20,880 nt of DNA from Pseudomonadota bacterium. Its GTDB lineage: Bacteria; Pseudomonadota; Gammaproteobacteria; Arenicellales; UBA868. The translations under genes were made by a program, and so were the position numbers. Of this stretch, positions 7,676 through 14,658 are shown piece after piece. The stretch spans positions 1 to 20,880 of the forward strand of contig JABJIU010000088.1 of assembly GCA_018661145.1 (NCBI GenBank), in the 5' to 3' direction. Positions within the stretch are counted from its first letter, which is position 1. Every line of letters begins with the position of its first letter. A model generated the notes under the pieces. It was not told where the DNA came from and did not search any database. It was given only the letters and a program-made list of their open reading frames with translations.

Positions 7676-9268
7676 ATGGGGGAAGCGATGACCTGCGCAG
7701 AGGCAACGGTTCGTTTGCTGGAACGATATGGGGTGAGCACGGTGTTCGGTATCCCGGGCGTGCACACGCTCGACTTCTGCCGGGGTCTCGATCAGGGTGT
7801 TCGTCATATCCAGGCCCGTAATGAACAGGGCGCGGGATTTATGGCAGAAGGGTGGTCGCGGGCGACGGGAGAACCTGGTGTCGCACTGGTGATCTCGGGG
7901 CCGGGTGTCACCAATGCCAGCACGGCCCTCGGACAGGCGTACGCTGACAGCCTGCCCGTGCTGTTGATCTCGGCAGATGCGGCGAGCAGCACGATTGGAA
8001 AAGGCTGGGGTGTGCTCCACGAGATTACTGACCAAACCCAGATGACGAAACCCCTGACCGGGTTTTCTGCGACCGCCCGGCGCGCGCAGGATGTTCCCGA
8101 ACTTCTGGCCCGCGCATTCACGCTCTTTGCCAGTCAAAGACCCAGGCCCGTACACATCTCAATCCCGATCGATGTACAGGCTGAGCAGGTTGATGAGGAT
8201 TGGCAGCCCGTGACTCTGCCCGGCCGACCGAAAGCGGATCCGGAGGACATTGCAAAGGCGGTCAATTGGCTGAAGGGCGCGAACTCTCCTCTCATTATGG
8301 TGGGCGGGGGTGCCTGCGGTGCCGGTGCTGCACTGAGCGAGATCGCTGAGCGTACCGGAGCGATTGTGATTGCGTCAACGGCCGGTAAGGGAATCATCCC
8401 TGATGATCATCCACTGTCGCTTTCAGCATCTACGGTGAGACCGGAAGTACTGCACATCCTGTCTGAGGCGGACGTGATTCTCGCGGTCGGAACTGAGCTT
8501 TCCGAAACCGACAGTTTCGTTGAGCGTATGAACTTTAACGGCCGGATCATCCGTATCGACATAGACCCAAGCAAAATCAACGATGTTTATCCGGCGGATC
8601 TTGGTATCGTAGCGGATGCGCAATCGTCTATTCAGGCGCTATGTACCGCCCTTGAAGAACACCGCAGTAGCGGTGTCGAGGCGGCGAAGGAGCGGGCGCG
8701 GATCATTCGTTCAGAAATCCGACAGGGGCTCGGTGTGTCGGAACGTCAGCACGTTGCTGTGCTCGACGCCCTTGCCGAGGTCGCGCCAGCGGACATCATC
8801 TGGTCAGGAGATGCCTGCCAGCTGGTCTACACCGGCGCCTTCGCCATGCCGGTGCACACGTCCCGAAAATGGTTTTACCCTGCCGGGTACTGCGCTTTAG
8901 GTAACGCGCTGCCCAACGCCATTGGTGCCCGGTTGGCCCGGCCTGAAACGCCGGTAGCTGTACTGGTAGGGGACGGTGGGTTTATGTTCACTATGCCCGA
9001 ACTGCTGACAGCCGCTGAATTGAAGTTGCCGATACCGATCATCATTTGGGAAAACGGAGGACTCAAGCAGATTCAGGATGATATGGATCAGCGTCAGATC
9101 AATCGTGTCGGGGTAGAAGGTGCTAACCCCGACTTTGTGGCGCTGGCGAGGGCCTGTCATGCTCATGCGGTGGATGTTGATTCCCATGAAGCCTTGCAAG
9201 GCGCTTTTGTCGAGGCCTTGCAGGCCGATCGGCCGACAGTGATTGTTTGTCATGAGGATCGAAACTAA
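7676..9268 (+). CDS. ThDP-dependent decarboxylase, 5-guanidino-2-oxopentanoate decarboxylase-like
   Basis: A 530-residue member of the acetolactate synthase/benzoylformate decarboxylase superfamily. The activating Glu is E50 in QARNEQGAGFMAEG. The cofactor motif begins at GDG 432-434, followed 25 residues later by N460 in WENGGLKQIQDDM. The segments GKGWGVLHEITDQTQMTKPL and GLKQIQDDM resemble those of 2-ketoarginine decarboxylase (AruI) of the arginine transaminase route, which yields 4-guanidinobutyraldehyde. The downstream aldehyde dehydrogenase fits that product. The transaminase gene aruH is not visible, so the 2-oxo acid might come from the Ldh-family enzyme instead. Only 12 nt separate it from the preceding dioxygenase gene. 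Subfamily is by recollection of sequence patterns; another 2-oxo acid substrate is possible. Confidence 0.85.
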   Translation: MGEAMTCAEATVRLLERYGVSTVFGIPGVHTLDFCRGLDQGVRHIQARNEQGAGFMAEGWSRATGEPGVALVISGPGVTNASTALGQAYADSLPVLLISADAASSTIGKGWGVLHEITDQTQMTKPLTGFSATARRAQDVPELLARAFTLFASQRPRPVHISIPIDVQAEQVDEDWQPVTLPGRPKADPEDIAKAVNWLKGANSPLIMVGGGACGAGAALSEIAERTGAIVIASTAGKGIIPDDHPLSLSASTVRPEVLHILSEADVILAVGTELSETDSFVERMNFNGRIIRIDIDPSKINDVYPADLGIVADAQSSIQALCTALEEHRSSGVEAAKERARIIRSEIRQGLGVSERQHVAVLDALAEVAPADIIWSGDACQLVYTGAFAMPVHTSRKWFYPAGYCALGNALPNAIGARLARPETPVAVLVGDGGFMFTMPELLTAAELKLPIPIIIWENGGLKQIQDDMDQRQINRVGVEGANPDFVALARACHAHAVDVDSHEALQGAFVEALQADRPTVIVCHEDRN

Positions 9269-9357
9269 GCCCATGGCGAGAACGGACCTCTGACCGCCGC
9301 TGCGATCAGCACGATAGCGTTTTATCAACTAGAAATCGAAAACACCAAAGACCAGAC

Positions 9358-10200
9358 ATGGCACTTTCGAAGGAAGTACTGGCGCAATATGAGCATGACG
9401 GCTTTTTCTTTCCTCTGGACATATTGAGCTTGGAAGAGGTCGGAGCTGTCCGGCGTCAACTGGAGGATTTTGAAGTACGCTATCAGTCACACCCGGTGGT
9501 GGGTGACGGCGAGTTCAGAACCTCCTGCCACCTCTTTTTGCCATTCCTCGATGAACTTACTCGCCATCCGGTTATCCTGGCGGCGGTTTCGTCGATTCTT
9601 GGCAATGATCTGCTGGTCTGGGGTACGTCTTTCTTCACCAAGGAACCACGGTCCCCGGATTATGTGGCGTGGCATCAGGATCTTCACTACTGGGGACTCG
9701 ATGCAAGAGATGAAGTCACGGCATGGGTAGCGCTATCTCAGGCCAGTGTTGAAAGCGGCTGCATGCGCTTTGTTCCGGCAAGCCATATAAAGGAAGTTGC
9801 CCACGCAGACCAACCCGGCACGGACGCAATGCTTTCCCGGGGTCAGGAGTTGGTCGAGCCTGTTGATGAAACCCAGGCGGTTAACGCACCGCTGCTGCCG
9901 GGGCAGGCCTCTTTACACCACGGACTGACCTTTCACGCGTCCCTACCGAACCGTTCAAACGACCGGCGCATTGGTTTTGCAATTCGATACATAAAGCCGT
10001 CGATGCGCCAGGCTGGAGGTCAAACCGGGGTGGCGACCCTGGTGCAGGGCGACGACTGCTATCATCATTTTGAATCGGCGCCACGGCCAGAACGGGTTGC
10101 GGCGCCCGAAAGCATTGCGGTGTGGCAACACGCCATGGGCATCCAAAAAAAGATCAACTTTCTTAACATGAAAGTCCCTGTCGAGGGGAAGGAACCTTAA
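9358..10200 (+). CDS. Phytanoyl-CoA dioxygenase (PhyH) family protein
   Basis: A 280-residue Fe(II)/2-oxoglutarate oxygenase of the PhyH/EctD fold. The metal triad is H106-x-D108 in AWHQDLHYWGLD and probably H193 in HHGLTFHASLPNRS. R203 or R204 in the following NDRR binds 2-oxoglutarate in this family. The segment SGCMRFVPASH is also characteristic. In bacteria this family hydroxylates diverse free small molecules, such as ectoine, amino acids and phosphonates, so the name does not imply phytanate degradation. It is the third 2-oxoglutarate oxygenase gene of the window. It lies 89 nt after the decarboxylase and 4 nt before the aldehyde dehydrogenase, so its product probably acts on a substrate of the same pathway. 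Confidence 0.87.
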   Translation: MALSKEVLAQYEHDGFFFPLDILSLEEVGAVRRQLEDFEVRYQSHPVVGDGEFRTSCHLFLPFLDELTRHPVILAAVSSILGNDLLVWGTSFFTKEPRSPDYVAWHQDLHYWGLDARDEVTAWVALSQASVESGCMRFVPASHIKEVAHADQPGTDAMLSRGQELVEPVDETQAVNAPLLPGQASLHHGLTFHASLPNRSNDRRIGFAIRYIKPSMRQAGGQTGVATLVQGDDCYHHFESAPRPERVAAPESIAVWQHAMGIQKKINFLNMKVPVEGKEP

Positions 10201-10204
10201 GAAC

Positions 10205-11677
10205 ATGAAGAACTATCAGTATTTTGCGGCGAATGCCTGGCACGACCCCAGCGCTGGGAGTTATTTTGAAAGCGAGAATCCGGCGACGGGTGAGGCGTGG
10301 GCGAAGCTCCCGGACTGTAACGCTGAAGATGTTAACCGGGCTGTTGCCGCCGCGAGGTCTGCCTACTACGACGGGCCGTGGGGAAAACTCCATCCTGCTG
10401 AAAGGGGTCGGGTGTTGCGCCGGATCGGCGACACCATCTCACGTCATGCCGAGCGCTTGGGTGAGGTCGATATTCGTGATAACGGCCGGGTGCCCAGCGC
10501 CACATCGTCTCTTCAGGCAGGGGCCTGGCAGGTCGATAGTTTTCACTATTACGCCGGGATGTGTGACAAGTTTGAAGGTCGGGTGATTCCAGCCGAAGTG
10601 CCAGATATGCACAACTTTCTTACCTTCGAGCCATTCGGTGTCGTGGCACAGATCCTGCCTTGGAATTCCCCCTTGGGCACCCTCATCTGGAAACTCGCTC
10701 CCTGTCTTGCCGCGGGCAACACGGTGGTGATCAAGCCTTCTGAGCAAGCAAGCTGTTCGGTGCTGGAATTGATGGACGTTCTGCTGGAGGCGGATCTGCC
10801 GCCGGGTGTGCTTAATGTAGTCACCGGATTTGGCGTTACTACCGGCGAGCCACTGATTGATCATCCGGATGTGCGGCTGGTGTCGTTTACCGGAGGGACC
10901 GCAGGTGGTCGGGCAGCGGCTGCCGTGGCGGCACGTCAGGTGAAGCCGGTCATCATGGAACTGGGTGGCAAATCTCCACAGGTGGTACTGCCTGACGCCG
11001 ATCTTGATCTTGCGGTAAACGGTATCGCCGCGGGCATTTTCCCAGCGGGTGGTCAGAGTTGCATCTCGGGTTCGAGGCTTCTGGTACACCGTGACGTCAT
11101 CGACGACTTTACCGATCGTTTGGTCAGTATTGTAAAAAAGGCAAGAGTGGGCGGCCCGGATGATCCAAAGACGCAGATCGGTCCTATGGCAAACCGGCCG
11201 CAGTACGAGCGGGTGCTTCAGTGTATTGCCGATGCTGAATCTGCGGGACACCGGTTGCTGCTCGATGGGCGTTCAAGTTGTCGGGATAAAGGCTATTACA
11301 TTGGCCCCACCATCTTTTCCGATGTGCCTAATGATTCCGACCTCGCCCAGCATGAAGTGTTCGGACCTGTCGTTTCGACCGAGGCATGGGATACCGAAGC
11401 AGAAGTTATCCGGACAGCGAACGCAACGGTGTATGGCCTCGCAGCGGGAGTCTGGTCACGCGATGTCGCCCGGGCCATGCGCCTGGCGGAGCAGATTGAA
11501 GCGGGCACGGTGTATATCAATAACTATTTCAATGCCGCCACACAAAGTCCGGTCGGCGGGTTCAAGCAGTCTGGATACGGTCGCGAGAACGGTTGGGAAG
11601 GAATGCGTTGCTACCTGCAGACCCGCTCGGTGTGGCTGTCAACAAATCCGCATCAGCCGGATCCCTTCTCAGGCTGA
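10205..11677 (+). CDS. NAD(P)-dependent aldehyde dehydrogenase
   Basis: A 490-residue class 1/2-type aldehyde dehydrogenase that oxidises an aldehyde to a carboxylate. Visible active-site features are N154 in LPWNSPLG, K177 in VIKPSE, the general base E252 in MELGGKSPQ and the nucleophile C286 in GGQSCISGS. The C-terminal motif PVGGFKQSGYGRENG is also typical. Length is normal and the gene looks intact. Its place right after the 2-oxo-acid decarboxylase suggests that it consumes the resulting aldehyde, by analogy 4-guanidinobutyraldehyde to 4-guanidinobutyrate. It starts 4 nt after the PhyH gene and ends 9 nt before the next one, so it is firmly inside the operon. Confidence 0.92.
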   Translation: MKNYQYFAANAWHDPSAGSYFESENPATGEAWAKLPDCNAEDVNRAVAAARSAYYDGPWGKLHPAERGRVLRRIGDTISRHAERLGEVDIRDNGRVPSATSSLQAGAWQVDSFHYYAGMCDKFEGRVIPAEVPDMHNFLTFEPFGVVAQILPWNSPLGTLIWKLAPCLAAGNTVVIKPSEQASCSVLELMDVLLEADLPPGVLNVVTGFGVTTGEPLIDHPDVRLVSFTGGTAGGRAAAAVAARQVKPVIMELGGKSPQVVLPDADLDLAVNGIAAGIFPAGGQSCISGSRLLVHRDVIDDFTDRLVSIVKKARVGGPDDPKTQIGPMANRPQYERVLQCIADAESAGHRLLLDGRSSCRDKGYYIGPTIFSDVPNDSDLAQHEVFGPVVSTEAWDTEAEVIRTANATVYGLAAGVWSRDVARAMRLAEQIEAGTVYINNYFNAATQSPVGGFKQSGYGRENGWEGMRCYLQTRSVWLSTNPHQPDPFSG

Positions 11678-11686
11678 AACCGGAAA

Positions 11687-12727
11687 GTGCCAGTGGAGGT
11701 CCGTTCCAAACTGACGCTTAAGGGTTCGCGGATCGATGTCTCTGCGGATAAGGCGATCGCGACGCTCGTCGCGATCTTTAAACAGATCGGTTGCGCGGAC
11801 GAATCCGCACGAGAGGTCGCCGAGCATCTGGTCGATACCAGTCTTTGCGGCATGGAAAGTCACGGTGTGATGCGTACTCTCCAGTATGCGGAGCAATTCA
11901 AGACGGGCTACATCGACCCAAAAGCAGCACCCAAAGTTGTGATGACTGCCGGAAATACCCAGGAAGTTGATGGCGGGGGTGGTATCGGGATTCCGGCAAT
12001 GCACCTTGCGTATCGGCATGCGATTACGGCGGCACGATCCACCGGAATCTCGGCGCTTGCCATCCGCAACGTCGGTCACACCGGACGCCATGGTGCCTTT
12101 GCGGATGCCGCTGCTGAAGAAGGCTTTTTGACAATCTGTATGGGGGGAGGCAACAGAAAGAAGTGGCGACAGGTGGCGCCATATGGCGGTGCCCGGGGTA
12201 TGCTGCCGACCAATCCGTGGTGTATTGGCATTCCCGGCGGAAATCGAGGACCGGTGGTGTTGGATTTTGCCACTTCCAAGATTGCAGGCGGATGGGTTTA
12301 TGCCGCCCGCAGTGCCGGGGCGCTGTTGCCCGAAGATTGTGTTATCGATGCGCAGGGCAATCCTACCCGCGACCCCGAAGATTATTTCAACGGCGGCGCG
12401 ATTCTGCCAGCGGGCGGCCACAAGGGATATGCGTTAGCCTTGGTGGCGGAACTGATCGGCGAGGCTATGCTCGGGCCCTCTACCACTGAAGGCAACTGGC
12501 TGTTGATTGCCCTCGACGCACATCGTATGCGCGAGTCATCGGCCCTGTCGGGCGCCGCCGAGGAAGTGCTTGAGGAACTCCGTTCCTGCCCACCGGCTCC
12601 CGGGTTTGAGCGTGTCGAAATCCCGGGAGAGCGTGAGCGTGAGCATCGGGAAAAATCAGCGGGCGTTATATCTATCCCGTCCGAAACCTGGCACCAGATC
12701 ATCGCGTTGCACGACAGCCTGATGTGA
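11687..12727 (+). CDS. Ldh family (malate/L-lactate dehydrogenase type 2) oxidoreductase
   Basis: A 346-residue NAD(P)-dependent oxidoreductase of the Ldh_2 family, which has its own fold and includes malate, ureidoglycolate and 2,3-diketogulonate dehydrogenases and cyclic imine reductases (DpkA). Typical stretches are SHGVMRTLQYAEQF, NVGHTGRHGAFADAAAEEG, LPTNPWCIGIPG, VLDFATSKIAGG and LPAGGHKGYALAL. In this operon it could oxidise a 2-hydroxy acid to the 2-oxo acid taken by the decarboxylase, or reduce a cyclic imine. The start is GTG at 11687. The GTG two codons later (11693) has GGAAAG five bases upstream and is equally plausible. The last 46 codons form the left half of a duplicated block. 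The stop overlaps the next start (GTGA). Confidence 0.86.
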   Translation: MPVEVRSKLTLKGSRIDVSADKAIATLVAIFKQIGCADESAREVAEHLVDTSLCGMESHGVMRTLQYAEQFKTGYIDPKAAPKVVMTAGNTQEVDGGGGIGIPAMHLAYRHAITAARSTGISALAIRNVGHTGRHGAFADAAAEEGFLTICMGGGNRKKWRQVAPYGGARGMLPTNPWCIGIPGGNRGPVVLDFATSKIAGGWVYAARSAGALLPEDCVIDAQGNPTRDPEDYFNGGAILPAGGHKGYALALVAELIGEAMLGPSTTEGNWLLIALDAHRMRESSALSGAAEEVLEELRSCPPAPGFERVEIPGEREREHREKSAGVISIPSETWHQIIALHDSLM

Positions 12728-12846
12728 AACTTTCCACAAAGACCGAATTGATGTCCGCCGAGAGAGCGGTCCGTCGACTCTTTCAGCAGGAGCCCCTGCT
12801 GGGTTGCGCTCGGGTTTTGAAGTGCGGCGTGCTTGCATTGGCTGCG
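12586..12846 (+). repeat. Imperfect direct repeat, copy A (ldh 3' end plus hydrolase 5' end)
   Basis: This block of 261 bp spans the last 46 codons of the Ldh-family gene, the GTGA junction and the first 41 codons of the hydrolase gene. It matches 14229-14483 in the same orientation. By hand alignment I count 24 mismatches over 255 aligned bases, about 90% identity, and one 6-bp difference: a GTGAGC unit doubled in copy A. An inverted repeat (CAGCAGG at 12784-12790, CCTGCTG at 12795-12801) with loop AGCC lies inside it. Copy A looks ancestral for the ldh part, since it completes a normal Ldh C-terminus. Confidence 0.93.
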
Positions 12847-13668
12847 ATTTTGATAGCACCTCTTGCATCCGCCGAGGGTCGATCAGACGACACGGTGAAG
12901 GTGATCGCAGAATCCGGCTTTCTCGATGACATCGAAGGGGTTAAACCGGTTCGGGGTGTCTCCTATGAAATGTCAGCCCCCAGGATTAGCTTGCCCTCCC
13001 CGAAAAACGCGATCGTGGTCATCTATATGCACGGTACACAGAACCCGCGGTTGCAATCAAGTTGTGGCGCCTGGTGGAACGACGCACCCGCGACCTTGAA
13101 GGGGCTAGCGAAGAAGGAGAACACCCATCTCTTTTTTCTGTGCTCAAAAGCGACTGACCCTACGGGGCGGGATCATGGCTCCTGGATATTTGAAAGGGTT
13201 GAGGAAATCTCCGTTGTACTCGATCAGTTGATCGCCGCAGGTGTTGCGCCGGGAAGGATATTTCTGTCGGGTCACTCAGCGGGTGGATGGGCTTCGCTGA
13301 TGGCGATGTCGATGGTGGATCGGAAGTTCAACGCAGCAATTGTCTTTGCGCCGGCTTTTGCAGGCCCTCGGGCCGAGGAGGGGGAATACCCTATTTGGAG
13401 AGGCGAGATCCGACCGAAGCAGGTGGCCAAAATGTCATCATTCGATGTGGTGCGCGCCTTGGTGTTCGCATATGACAATGATCCCTTTAACCGGACTGCC
13501 GAGCTTAAGTTTCTTACGGACAGATACCCTGATAGTGTTGAAATAATCTCGTCTACCTGCAAGATCACGTTGCCATTGACAGGCCACCTCACCCATCTGA
13601 AAGACTGTCAGGCCGAGACGACAGAGGCGGCAATGACCAGATATCTGGAGGTCCGTCTTTCCGATTGA
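12724..13668 (+). CDS. Exported alpha/beta hydrolase
   Basis: A 314-residue protein with an alpha/beta-hydrolase core. The nucleophile elbow is GHSAGGW with Ser at residue 185. An early YMHGTQNPRLQ segment is consistent with an oxyanion-hole HG motif. A hydrophobic stretch ending in LIAPLASA before EGRSDD (cleavage near residue 50) predicts export. As drawn from the coupled GTG at 12724, the signal peptide has an overlong n-region. A TTG at 12817, giving MKCGVLALAAILIAPLASA, would make a textbook signal peptide, and an ATG at 12751 is a third option. The substrate is unknown, perhaps an ester or amide taken apart before uptake. The N-terminal 41 codons lie in a block repeated downstream of mscL. 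Confidence 0.74.
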   Translation: MKLSTKTELMSAERAVRRLFQQEPLLGCARVLKCGVLALAAILIAPLASAEGRSDDTVKVIAESGFLDDIEGVKPVRGVSYEMSAPRISLPSPKNAIVVIYMHGTQNPRLQSSCGAWWNDAPATLKGLAKKENTHLFFLCSKATDPTGRDHGSWIFERVEEISVVLDQLIAAGVAPGRIFLSGHSAGGWASLMAMSMVDRKFNAAIVFAPAFAGPRAEEGEYPIWRGEIRPKQVAKMSSFDVVRALVFAYDNDPFNRTAELKFLTDRYPDSVEIISSTCKITLPLTGHLTHLKDCQAETTEAAMTRYLEVRLSD

Positions 13669-13750
13669 CATGCTGATTACTAAGAACGTTGAGTCAGGAT
13701 AGAAATGCGGTCATCAGGGGTGGAAAATAGTAAAGGACAAATCTAAATTT

Positions 13751-13760
13751 GGAGGTAAGG
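13751..13760 (+). promoter_or_regulatory. Strong ribosome binding site of mscL
   Basis: The GGAGGTAAGG stretch ends just before the mscL ATG at 13762. It is the clearest Shine-Dalgarno of the window and fixes this start. Confidence 0.75.
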
Positions 13761-13761
13761 A

Positions 13762-14211
13762 ATGTTTTCTGAGTTTAAGGAGTTTGTTTCACGGGGTAAT
13801 GTTATTGATCTTGCAGTCGGGATCATCATCGGCGCGGCGTTTACCGCAATCGTAAAGTCAGTGGTCGGCGATCTGATCAACCCTTTTATCGGTTTGTTTA
13901 TGGCAGGGGTCGATGTTTCGGGCCTTTATATCCCGCTTTCGATGAAGTCCTATGAATCTCTCGCTGCCGCAGAGAGTGAGGGTGCTGCGGTTTTCGCATA
14001 CGGGCGATTTTTGATGGCGGTGATCAACTTTCTTATCGTCGCGTTTGTTTTATTTAGCATGATCAAGGCGATCAATTCATTGCGACGCAAAAATGAATCT
14101 GAAAGTATTGCAGAAGAGGCGCCTGAACCGGAGCCAGAAAAGGGGCCAACCCAGGAGGAGCTCTTGACGGAGATTCGGGACCTGCTGAGAGAAACTAAGC
14201 CTTCTTCTTGA
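13762..14211 (+). CDS. mscL: Large-conductance mechanosensitive channel
   Basis: A 149-residue MscL, the homopentameric inner-membrane emergency valve that opens on hypoosmotic shock. The N-terminal amphipathic helix (MFSEFKEFVSRGNVIDLAVG) leads into TM1, with the glycine- and alanine-rich IIIGAAFTAIVKSVVGDLI typical of the pore constriction. TM2 is the FLMAVINFLIVAFVLFSMIK segment. The cytoplasmic tail is acidic and Pro/Glu-rich, then ends in a helix (EELLTEIRDLLRE), as in the family. Length is slightly above the usual 130-140 residues because of a longer periplasmic loop and tail. The gene is unrelated in function to its neighbours and lies between two direct repeats. Confidence 0.96.
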   Translation: MFSEFKEFVSRGNVIDLAVGIIIGAAFTAIVKSVVGDLINPFIGLFMAGVDVSGLYIPLSMKSYESLAAAESEGAAVFAYGRFLMAVINFLIVAFVLFSMIKAINSLRRKNESESIAEEAPEPEPEKGPTQEELLTEIRDLLRETKPSS

Positions 14212-14228
14212 ATATACAGACGAGCACA

Positions 14229-14483
14229 CTGCCCACCGGCTCCCGGGTTTGAACGTGTCGAAATCCCGGGAGAGCCTGAGCATCGGGAAAAATCAGCAGG
14301 CGTTATATCTATCCCGTTCGAGACTTGGAATCCGATTATCGTGTTGCACGACAGCGTGATGTGAAACTTTCCTCAAGGACCGAATTGGTGTCCGCCGTGA
14401 GAGCGGTCCGTCGACTCTTTCAGCAGGAATACCTGCTGGGTTGCGCGTGGGTCTTGAAGTGTGGCGTGCTTGCATTGACTGCG
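14229..14483 (+). repeat. Imperfect direct repeat, copy B
   Basis: This is the second copy of the block at 12586-12846, in the same orientation and about 1.6 kb downstream. It holds the end of the ldh reading frame, the preserved GTGA junction and the beginning of the hydrolase reading frame, but no hydrolase body. The stem CAGCAGG (14421-14427) and CCTGCTG (14432-14438) is unchanged from copy A, while the loop is AATA instead of AGCC. With copy A it brackets the hydrolase body and mscL. Confidence 0.93.
14230..14364 (+). pseudogene. Ldh-family gene fragment (C-terminal 44 codons)
   Basis: The frame reads CPPAPGFERVEIPGEPEHRE and continues to a tail ending LHDSVM before the stop. It is homologous to the C-terminus of the Ldh-family protein encoded at 11687-12727. 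There is no upstream portion of the gene, so it cannot encode a functional enzyme. Several differences from the intact copy change the amino acid (for example Ser to Phe and His to Asn in the segment before the last helix), which suggests relaxed selection. The 6-bp difference keeps the frame open. Confidence 0.82.
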
Positions 14484-14573
14484 GACCCTTTTTGCAACTG
14501 CCATACCCGACCTGAAATTCTTTCACGTTCCTCGGGTTTGTCGTGTCACGGTAATCTAGATAAGGCAGGGTGA
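14361..14573 (+). pseudogene. Hydrolase N-terminal fragment fused to unrelated sequence
   Basis: Starting at the GTG that overlaps the fragmentary ldh stop, the frame begins MKLSSRTELVSAVRAVRRLF. It parallels the hydrolase N-terminus at 12724 for about 41 codons, up to GVLALTA. It then departs into a Cys- and Arg-rich tail with no resemblance to the hydrolase and stops at 14573. The catalytic domain is missing. It is most simply a remnant of the duplication, although translation of a 70-residue peptide cannot be excluded. Confidence 0.7.
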
Positions 14574-14658
14574 CCCAAGTAAAATGTTTAGGGCGATGCT
14601 CGGCGCTTGATTCCCCACCGGGTCAGCGAAGTCAATTCAAATTCAAAAAGGGAATAGA

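Larger units (their letters stand above)
14212..14658. other. 447-bp stretch without an intact gene
   Basis: The first part (14229-14483) is copy B of the direct repeat. The remaining 175 bp up to the cupin gene contain no recognisable RNA gene, terminator or insertion sequence. A frame continues out of the repeat to a stop at 14571-14573 but looks random beyond the repeat edge. The promoter of the cupin gene presumably lies here, although no convincing -35/-10 pair was identified. Confidence 0.6.

Noticed and set aside
9269..9357. Guanidine or other riboswitch before the PhyH gene
   Set aside because: The 89-nt gap was read for paired stems and guanidine-riboswitch-like ACGR loops; nothing convincing was seen. 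A covariance-model search would be decisive.
10439..11251. Long minus-strand open frame (270 codons) opposite the aldehyde dehydrogenase gene
   Set aside because: It is antisense to a gene with complete catalytic motifs, its translation is rich in His, Arg and Cys without family features, and it reflects codon bias of the real gene.
11669..12421. Minus-strand open frame of 250 codons opposite the Ldh-family gene
   Set aside because: It is a shadow of the well-supported plus-strand gene, with no recognisable motif.
12586..14483. Interpretation of the repeats as an insertion sequence or integron boundary
   Set aside because: There is no transposase or integrase, no terminal inverted repeats at the block edges and no evident target-site duplication.
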